A DNA stretch of 64,000 bases from Amphiura filiformis (taxonomy: Eukaryota; Echinodermata; Ophiuroidea; Amphilepidida; Amphiuridae), in the NCBI RefSeq assembly GCF_039555335.1, contig NC_092628.1, forward strand, positions 66,915,292 through 66,979,291, given 5' to 3'. Shown here in pieces: positions 62,801-64,000 of this stretch. The notes beneath the pieces were generated by a model. The model was given only the letters and a program-made list of their open reading frames with translations. It was not told the origin of the DNA and searched no databases. The position numbers were made by a program, and so were the translations under genes. Positions within the stretch are counted from its first letter, which is position 1; every line of letters begins with the position of its first letter.

Positions 62801-64000
62801 AGTAGACATTTACAGAAAGCACTCAAGACACAGGACGAGGGATATAGCTGGGTAAGTTAGCAGCAATTGAAAGTCATTAATGCTGGAAGTGATTGAGCAA
62901 ATGCTACCAGCAGACTTATTGACTGGTCTAATTTGACACTGGTTATGTTAGCGTATGCTATCTATGGACAAATGGGAGGTTGATGCAAAAATAAAATAAA
63001 TGAAAGGTAAAAAAAGCTGTTTCACAGATTATTGATTGATCTGTGAGACAGTTATTTTTAAAGTTTTTTTGATCATCAATCTTCTTCTTTAACCTACTGT
63101 TAAAGCTACCTAGTAGTAGATCCTCCCTATCAACATTGATATTTTCCTGTAACACAGCTTAAAAGCTACTATTTCTGACATATATCATTGTATATTTTGT
63201 TGTTGTTTCAGTCTGATACACAGGACCAGATATTTTTACACTGGGCTAGTGGTGAGTCAGCACAAATGCATATCCTGGTTGTCCATGCTATGGTTATACT
63301 ACTCACATATGGGGAGCCTAGAGGTTAGTACATGAATCATTGAAAGACAGTTTTGGGCTGCATATATTTGAGTGATATTTACAAGTCTTCTTGCATCTTA
63401 CTAAATTTTGTTAGCACTTAGTGAGATTCGCAAAGATTAGCAATCAAGATTTCATGAAAAATTGAAGATAGTGTGCGAGTAGTCAAGAATGATGTGTCAA
63501 AGTATTAAGTCATACCATATTACTGATGGCAAATTTGGGTTTGGAACATAATAAGTTTGGAAACTAATGCCCATAAGCAGGGACAAGCGATTTGCGCGGA
63601 ACTTTCTTTCCGCGCAATTTAGGGATACATGATTTGCACTGAAAAAAAAGTTCCGCGCAATTCCGTGCAATTTGCTATTTTTTCCGCGCAAATCGCCTGT
63701 CCCTGCCCATAAGTAAACCAACTTGTTACTACTGTGCAGATTTTCAATTTTCAATTGTTTGATTTTCAGTGGAGAGTGATTTCAGCATACTGCTCAATGC
63801 CTGGTTTCCAGAGAATAGTCCTCCACCGTCGGCTTATCTTGTAGACACCTCAGAGGAAGCATTGCTCCTTCCTGATTGGTTGAAGCTTCGTATGATCAGA
63901 TCCAATGTGAGCAGTCTGGTAGACGCAGCTCTACAGGATCTAGAGCCTGCTCAGCTGGTGTTGTTTATACAGTCCTTTGGGATTCCAGTGGCAAGTATGA
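29834..64000 (+). CDS. INTS1: Integrator complex subunit 1, 25 coding exons, 3' end beyond the window
   Basis: INTS1 is a large nuclear scaffold subunit of the Integrator complex, which cleaves snRNA and other nascent RNAs made by RNA polymerase II. Joining exons with GT/AG borders and matched phases gives about 1238 residues that follow vertebrate INTS1 from its N-terminus. Clear anchors are PPPGDIIPLG, DDRIDGILCGALK, FNPSNIG, SLDVLPVQCLCEFLLHD, LVDTSEEALLLPDWLKLRMI and FIQSFGIPV. The vertebrate protein is about 2190 residues, so somewhat under half is missing at the right edge. The protein is mainly alpha-helical repeat; no catalytic site is expected. Introns range from about 120 bp to 9.2 kb and the largest carries an antisense gene. 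Identification is very secure; exon 1 is less so. Confidence 0.97.
29883..32798 (+). other. INTS1 intron 1, left part; nothing further seen
   Basis: No exon with both splice sites and homology was found. A tRNA A-box-like word (TGGCTGAGTGG) occurs at 30132 without a B box. The rest is AT-rich sequence with scattered AGGCCTATA motifs. Confidence 0.45.
33328..33754. mobile_element. 427-bp inverted-repeat element
   Basis: Arms of about 85 bp (CTACCAAAAAAACGTTGACA and mirror, continuing through CCCACCTCGGCTCACTTTTT) are almost perfectly complementary. The 250-bp centre is AT-rich. No target duplication was settled. Confidence 0.75.
33755..34445. other. Non-coding part of the 4.2-kb insertion
   Basis: AT-rich, with no gene or clear repeat. 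Confidence 0.4.
34446..35565 (+). repeat. Satellite-like array with ~400-bp higher-order period
   Basis: A short unit built on TTTCGCGGTTTGTGGTTCTT, CCTGCGGGGCAATCTAGTTG and GATATCCAAATTTCG repeats every 70-80 bp. A distinct segment, CCCTGCCCTCTATCGGGAGC, recurs at about 34556, 34964 and 35360, giving a higher-order period near 400 bp. It lies inside the 4.2-kb insertion and has no long frame. Confidence 0.85.
35848..35931 (-). pseudogene. tRNA-Ser-like sequence (degenerate, possibly a SINE head)
   Basis: On the minus strand an A-box-like TGGCGAAGTGGTTAAGG, an anticodon-arm-like TGGACTTCTAATCCA (loop TCT) and a B-box-like AAGTTCGAACC appear in the right order with a class II spacing. Acceptor and T stems do not pair, so a functional tRNA is unlikely. 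Confidence 0.45.
35940..36640. other. Non-coding part of the 4.2-kb insertion
   Basis: No gene or repeat recognised. Confidence 0.35.
36640..36860 (+). promoter_or_regulatory. Promoter-like cluster: three CCAAT boxes, TATA box, CRE
   Basis: CCAAT occurs at 36679 and 36784 and in reverse (ATTGG) at 36749. TATAAATAAATAAGG starts at 36801, and a perfect TGACGTCA is at 36847-36854. Spacing of CCAAT to TATA is plausible for a polymerase II promoter. No open gene follows on either strand, so it may belong to the inserted element or be fortuitous. Confidence 0.35.
37368..38608 (+). other. INTS1 intron 1, right part
   Basis: No supported exon. An ATG at 38205 opens a short frame but is disfavoured as the INTS1 start. 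Confidence 0.45.
38609..38875 (+). CDS. INTS1: INTS1 coding exon 2
   Basis: The acceptor TTCCTTGTAG leads to codons for about residues 17-105. PPPGDIIPLGAK matches the conserved N-terminal motif. The rest is Ser/Pro/Lys-rich, with a basic PKKTKL patch that could serve nuclear import. It ends in phase 1 at a GTAAGA donor. Confidence 0.95.
39710..39906 (+). CDS. INTS1: INTS1 coding exon 3
   Basis: Encodes residues to about 171 with DDRIDGILCGALKKL and YFSLMYLAKVKP, both closely conserved with vertebrate INTS1. Acceptor TTTTCAG, donor CAG then GTATAC, ending in phase 0. Confidence 0.96.
40111..40248 (+). CDS. INTS1: INTS1 coding exon 4
   Basis: 46 codons include CTCNLLKRD and GNPLVSVLACNLL, then DDNWHEIFVK. 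Acceptor TTCCTCAG and consensus donor GTGAGT; both borders in phase 0. Confidence 0.96.
40671..40830 (+). CDS. INTS1: INTS1 coding exon 5
   Basis: Encodes VYLEDAMGERVWID and NNIQTAFGTKMAPR, matching the conserved VYIEDSLGERIWVD region. Ends in phase 1 at GTAAAT. Confidence 0.96.
41244..41355 (+). CDS. INTS1: INTS1 coding exon 6
   Basis: A short acidic, low-conservation linker (SPSRDDSEGGAES, DQPGEAVSA) corresponding to the variable loop before the next helical block. The donor GTTGGT is weak, but the split AG plus A codon restores RY as in vertebrates. Confidence 0.9.
41600..41890 (+). mobile_element. tRNA-derived SINE in INTS1 intron 6
   Basis: A B-box match GGTTCGAGTCC at 41639 follows a TAGCTCA-like A-box region, giving a tRNA-like head. 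The body contains CACCCAGGTGTACAAATGGA and ends in a TTTACCTTTACCTTA tail. SINEs with a similar body are frequent in marine invertebrates; the family is not assigned. Confidence 0.65.
42018..42201 (+). CDS. INTS1: INTS1 coding exon 7
   Basis: Encodes RYSLLKDSIEVYVVDF, PRNLLRVLTVTCGFPEVR and LEMWLQNPK, closely matching the family. Ends in phase 0 at GTACTT. Confidence 0.96.
42269..42371. repeat. ~100-bp hairpin MITE in INTS1 intron 7
   Basis: GGGTTCATTCATACATTTTC is mirrored at 42351-42371, with an inner stem CATGACTAAACG and TTTATGCC and a short GC-rich loop. Further copies of GTTCATACATAC near 42370 and 42530 suggest a larger element. Confidence 0.7.
42905..43050 (+). CDS. INTS1: INTS1 coding exon 8
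   Basis: Encodes LTRPAQELLMSVCLNCDTHG and then an acidic-basic helix, as in vertebrates. Ends in phase 2 at GTAAGT. Confidence 0.96.
43715..44600 (+). repeat. Dispersed repeat in INTS1 intron 8, interrupted by a MITE
   Basis: Shares ordered blocks with 23250-23850, such as AAATCCAGGGTAAACATCGA versus its relative and AGTCCACTTGGGGAGCTAG. The MITE at 44152-44538 breaks it between the blocks AATTGTGCA and AAATCAGGGTTT. Confidence 0.55.
44152..44538. mobile_element. ~387-bp MITE with TTACCGTAACCACTC ends
   Basis: ATTACCGTAACCACTC at the left is mirrored by GAGTGGTTACGGTAAT at the right. GGTATAAGCCCACC-type subterminal motifs occur in both orientations in each half. Non-coding. Confidence 0.8.
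44926..45067 (+). CDS. INTS1: INTS1 coding exon 9
   Basis: Encodes RELLNQHTENLNTVLKHTIY and NELSNARNPNNMALLAAIFQ, matching the conserved ELSSARNPNNM motif. Two decayed copies of this exon follow in the next intron. Donor AAG then GTAAGA, phase 0. Confidence 0.96.
45080..45757. mobile_element. ~680-bp inverted-repeat element in INTS1 intron 9
   Basis: CATGCCTGCCAACC at the left is mirrored by GTTGGCAGGTATG at the right. Inner arms include CCACTGGACCTATTCTGAAG with its mirror at 45474-45500. A centre palindrome involves GCACATATTATAAATGCAT. A perfect AGGTCAAAGGTCA lies at 45129-45141. Confidence 0.7.
45764..45864 (+). pseudogene. Decayed copy 1 of INTS1 exon 9
   Basis: TATACAATGAGCTGT, CCTTCCAGCACT and GCAGCTAAG align in order with exon 9 (44926-45067), separated by substitutions. 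The donor GTAAGATAAACA has become ATAAAACAAACG, so it is not spliceable as exon 9 was. Confidence 0.75.
45880..45952 (+). pseudogene. Decayed copy 2 of INTS1 exon 9
   Basis: ATGAGCTG, GAATCTCAACAACATGG and TGTTAGCTCCCA follow the order of exon 9 (ATGAGCTG, GAATCCTAACAACATGG, TGTTGGCTGCCA). It is more diverged and lacks splice sites. Confidence 0.65.
46312..46494 (+). CDS. INTS1: INTS1 coding exon 10
   Basis: 61 codons encode YLAVVFQELLMNRDDYLRAV and the following helix RALFREIVKSLRYDMDF. The donor is GTTCGT. Both borders in phase 0. Confidence 0.96.
46613..46721 (+). CDS. INTS1: INTS1 coding exon 11
   Basis: Encodes DRMLMSLTDLIALAALLSV and a short basic segment ending GDRK. Ends in phase 1 at GTATGG. 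Confidence 0.93.
46916..47036 (+). CDS. INTS1: INTS1 coding exon 12
   Basis: Encodes DMDILRSFQTQACVMQRDAI then WWLHTVIP, matching the conserved LRSFQNQ and RDAVWWLHTVVP. Ends in phase 2 at GTGAGT. Confidence 0.96.
47551..47628 (+). CDS. INTS1: INTS1 coding exon 13
   Basis: Encodes CVHKVLFMENADAYCSKDNW then PPESDR, matching the CLHKVLF and DNWPPESDR motifs. Ends in phase 2 before the donor GTAAGT. Confidence 0.95.
47945..48150 (-). mobile_element. tRNA-derived SINE, minus strand, in INTS1 intron 13
   Basis: Read on the minus strand, TGTAGCTCAGTGGATAG (A box) and GGTTCAAGTCC (B box) are about 35 nt apart in a tRNA-like head. The acceptor stem pairs at about five of seven positions. A tail of 100 bp follows to about 47945, and tail-like sequence recurs at 48240-48410. 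A genuine tRNA gene is less likely because the stems are imperfect. Confidence 0.6.
49243..49400 (+). CDS. INTS1: INTS1 coding exon 14
   Basis: Encodes LLSEVPVQEDTLMRILVIGL, SKELPLTAGESLDLADKLV and KRAAVLYAEG, very close to vertebrate INTS1. The acceptor is GATATAG. The stop codon of the antisense nested gene lies only 92 bp beyond its end. Confidence 0.97.
49492..49670 (-). CDS. BEN-like gene, exon 6 (end of the BEN domain, stop)
   Basis: The acceptor TTCTTTCCACAG is followed by IIFHHYSNCPEFGTNPG and FIRSIIGELCRDRAKRQW, a Thr/Glu-rich tail and TAG. The two leading bases complete the split codon from exon 5. Confidence 0.75.
49492..57776 (-). CDS. BEN-domain-like protein, six exons, nested antisense in an INTS1 intron
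   Basis: Six minus-strand exons with GT/AG borders and matching phases join into about 309 codons ending in TAG. The C-terminal 120 residues show the BEN pattern: RALASEVFSDNDLVECTV, a linker, KLDEKLVTEIES, an aromatic-rich helix and SIIGELCRDRAKRQW, which fits the family's closing basic helix with CR. BEN domains bind DNA or chromatin proteins in transcriptional repressors, so a nuclear role is likely. The N-terminus is polar with a basic IPRTTYYRMRKR segment; the middle is Pro/Ser/Thr-rich. Exons 3 and 4 are duplicates. The start at 57776 has A at -3; an in-frame ATG at 57866 would add 30 residues. It could be a domesticated transposon gene; the exact family member is unknown. Confidence 0.75.
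51322..51523 (-). CDS. BEN-like gene, exon 5 (first part of the BEN domain)
   Basis: Encodes ITGIIPQWKINKAVIRGRVR, SIRALASEVFSDNDLVECTV and GHVRKLDEKLVTEIE, then one base before the donor GTAAGT. The LxxxVFSDxxL motif is the typical front of a BEN domain. Confidence 0.78.
51897..52250. mobile_element. Diverged TTAAGG-type MITE
   Basis: TTAAGGTAGTACTACACCCC at the left, ATATTATAGGGGCAAGGA with its mirror at 52140-52170, and AAAATGCAAA words relate it to the element at 6464-6823. The right end is degenerate. Confidence 0.7.
52489..52575 (-). CDS. BEN-like gene, exon 4 (duplicate B)
   Basis: 29 codons encode ITTGITSPPPTAINTVVK and TSPVNLQSIYP. Four codons differ from duplicate A at most, and the splice sites are intact in both. 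Confidence 0.72.
52742..52905. mobile_element. 164-bp hAT-like MITE with 8-bp target duplication
   Basis: The ends CAGCGTTCGAAATA and TATTTCGAACACTG are inverted, flanked by AGAAGCAG at 52734-52741 and 52906-52913. An 8-bp duplication and CAG ends are hAT hallmarks. Inside, GGCCGGTAACTTTTTGAGG-type words repeat. The sister block shows the empty site. Confidence 0.88.
53452..53629. mobile_element. 178-bp MITE with ~35-bp inverted ends and TA target site
   Basis: AATTCTTGGCCAAACTGGAA is mirrored by TTCCAGTTTGGCCAAGAATT, with AT-rich termini. TA lies on both sides (53450-53451 and 53630-53631), and block 1 shows the uninterrupted AAACTAGGCTTT. The centre is CpG-rich. Confidence 0.88.
53648..53734 (-). 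CDS. BEN-like gene, exon 3 (duplicate A)
   Basis: 29 codons encode IATGITSPPPTAMNTVVN and TSPVNLQSIYP. It is nearly identical to the exon at 52489-52575, with the same borders and phase 0 on both sides, so it can be included or skipped without a frameshift. Confidence 0.72.
54376..54518 (-). CDS. BEN-like gene, exon 2
   Basis: After the acceptor CCCTGTAG it encodes TERAIMELKESTRQLISLVS, a likely short coiled coil, then a Pro/Thr-rich stretch ending RVPQP. The phase joins exactly to exons 1 and 3. Confidence 0.7.
54575..56015. other. Intronic sequence without recognised genes
   Basis: This lies in intron 1 of the nested gene and in INTS1 intron 14. ATGGAGGCCAAAG (54634) and CTCCATGGACCAG (54858) are parts of an inverted pair suggesting an element at about 54625-54880. 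Confidence 0.45.
56020..56453. mobile_element. ~434-bp element with ~45-bp inverted ends
   Basis: TTCATTGATTGGTTAAAAG near the left end is mirrored by CTTTTAACCAATCAATGAAC on the right, and the outermost TTATATACTTCATTAATAT also pairs. Inside, CCGTAAATAGTACCTCCAAG-type words repeat at 56110-56200. Confidence 0.7.
56905..57297. mobile_element. Inverted-repeat element rich in GGTACCCG words
   Basis: CAGGGATTTTC with GGTACCCGCCCGA on the left pairs loosely with GGTACCCGGTTACCCG and GAAAATCACACCCCTAG on the right. Subterminal CCCGG words repeat. The core is AT-rich with a poly-T run. A hAT assignment is only a guess. Confidence 0.5.
57545..57776 (-). CDS. BEN-like gene, exon 1
   Basis: Starts MTHSQPGSGNQGNSRRQ, includes MEIPRTTYYRMRKRAG and a Ser/Gln-rich acidic stretch, and ends at WSNP plus one base, before the donor GTAAGC. 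An upstream in-frame ATG (57866) is possible. Confidence 0.65.
57867..58576 (-). other. Upstream region of the nested gene; no element resolved
   Basis: AT-rich sequence between the nested gene start and INTS1 exon 15, with three tandem TTATCAATACACACT words near 58078-58122. It presumably contains the minus-strand promoter, but no core motif is convincing. Confidence 0.4.
58577..58676 (+). CDS. INTS1: INTS1 coding exon 15
   Basis: Encodes QLMDAVLNLCAYHHPENITL, matching the conserved LNLCTYHHPENI. It follows the 9.2-kb intron that carries the antisense gene. Ends in phase 2 at GTGAGT. Confidence 0.97.
59077..59168 (+). CDS. INTS1: INTS1 coding exon 16
   Basis: Encodes GYQPPNLAISSLYWKSWVLL then AIISAFNPSNIG; this is among the best conserved stretches. 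Ends in phase 1 at GTAAGT. Confidence 0.97.
59309..59369 (+). CDS. INTS1: INTS1 coding exon 17
   Basis: A 61-bp exon encoding SIAWEQYPMLRCFMEMVMT, matching AAWEEYPTLKMLMEMVMT. Ends in phase 2 at GTAAGT. Confidence 0.96.
59776..59839 (+). CDS. INTS1: INTS1 coding exon 18
   Basis: A 64-bp exon encoding NNFKFPPPTMASDEDMKNRE then LQ. The phase matches both neighbours. Donor GTGAGG. Confidence 0.95.
60106..60218 (+). CDS. INTS1: INTS1 coding exon 19
   Basis: Encodes IIQLEKQGILEFENHLAKKQ and ITEGNSLLLAQVMHMDPK. ITEGNSLLLAQ matches ITESSSLLLSQ. Ends in phase 2 at GTAAGT. Confidence 0.96.
60887..61175 (+). CDS. INTS1: INTS1 coding exon 20
   Basis: 96 full codons encode LGHMLCRSRSPDFLLDIIQR, SQSMPWLAELVNSAEGSLDV and LPVQCLCEFLLHD, nearly identical to vertebrate INTS1. 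The donor GTTGGT is suboptimal. Confidence 0.98.
61434..61583 (+). CDS. INTS1: INTS1 coding exon 21
   Basis: 50 codons encode KQEQLLSRLQTLVWGDDAQ and TCEVLDYFLRRLSSQQ. TCEVLDYFLRRL is identical to the vertebrate motif. Both borders in phase 0. Confidence 0.97.
61842..62119. mobile_element. ~278-bp MITE with ACCGTAAAACCTCGTC ends
   Basis: TACCGTAAAACCTCGTCTAC at the left pairs with GTAGACGAGTTTTTACAGTA at the right (two mismatches). Located in INTS1 intron 21. Non-coding. Confidence 0.75.
62222..62518 (+). CDS. INTS1: INTS1 coding exon 22
   Basis: 99 codons begin GLSMVLTKP, pass through an acidic stretch (DDDELSDQDDDSMDTDE) and continue with HRWLLKAMPSLPHFDAVR and VETDPRALSAYVVFLSLHAP. The acidic insert corresponds to a variable acidic loop in vertebrates. 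Confidence 0.97.
62690..62851 (+). CDS. INTS1: INTS1 coding exon 23
   Basis: 54 codons encode DLAQLIVERPTIVGCVLPRE and a helix ending EGYSW, matching LARLVVERSTIMSHL and EEVYSW. Both borders in phase 0. Confidence 0.96.
63212..63323 (+). CDS. INTS1: INTS1 coding exon 24
   Basis: Encodes SDTQDQIFLHWASGESAQMH then ILVVHAMVILLT, matching DQVFLRWSSGETATMHILVVHAMVILLT in order. Ends in phase 1 at GTTAGT. Confidence 0.97.
63578..63704. mobile_element. ~127-bp MITE with CAGGGACAAGCGATTTGCGC ends
   Basis: CAGGGACAAGCGATTTGCGC pairs with GCGCAAATCGCCTGTCCCTG (one mismatch), and inner TTCCGCGCAATTT words repeat. CAGGG ends recall hAT elements. Located in INTS1 intron 24, 65 bp before exon 25. Confidence 0.75.
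63770..64000 (+). CDS. INTS1: INTS1 coding exon 25 (runs to the window edge)
   Basis: Encodes ESDFSILLNAWFPEN, LVDTSEEALLLPDWLKLRMI and ALQDLEPAQLVLFIQSFGIP. It is still open at base 64000, so whether this exon or only the gene continues cannot be seen. Confidence 0.96.

Overview
This is a eukaryotic, intron-rich, AT-rich genomic window. The anchor gene is Integrator complex subunit 1 (INTS1). The high density of foldback-type and MITE-type transposons, the frequent short motif AGGCCTATA, and the animal-type INTS1 protein suggest an invertebrate deuterostome. An echinoderm or hemichordate is my best guess, at low confidence. No prokaryotic features are present.

Left edge (1-4350): three head-to-tail units of about 1.06 kb, open at the left edge. 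They are built from a roughly 145-147 bp monomer that carries nuclear-receptor-like half-sites, and they end in a hairpin plus CTAG, as Helitrons do. Directly after them are the last two exons of a plus-strand gene of unknown identity. Its protein ends in a PPxY motif, with the stop at 4345-4347.

Repeat-dominated region (4350-29250): an 83-bp satellite array (about 6240-9950) and an inverted, homologous array (about 15580-17900, with outliers to 21110) flank a 5.6-kb core that holds two TA-flanked inverted-repeat elements. A 1.1-kb foldback-like element (19743-20842) has arms made of GC-rich minisatellites. A Harbinger-like element (24199-26963) is split by a second one (24454-26774), and an unsplit relative lies at 28758-29243. 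I found no convincing protein-coding gene between 4350 and 29800.

INTS1 (29834 to beyond 64000, plus strand): I could place 25 coding exons with GT/AG borders and matching phases. They give about 1238 residues, the N-terminal half or slightly more of the protein; the gene runs off the right edge. The first coding exon is tiny (49 nt) and is separated from exon 2 by an 8.7-kb intron. That intron holds a MITE split by a 4.2-kb insertion, satellite-like arrays and a promoter-like cluster.

Nested gene: the 9.2-kb INTS1 intron between exons 14 and 15 contains a complete six-exon gene on the minus strand (57776 to 49492). It encodes about 309 residues with a BEN-like C-terminal domain. One 87-bp exon is tandemly duplicated in frame, and each copy of the duplicated block has later taken a different transposon. 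Smaller MITEs, tRNA-like SINEs and two decayed copies of INTS1 exon 9 occupy other introns.

All calls come from reading the sequence and from remembered protein families; no database search or alignment program was run.
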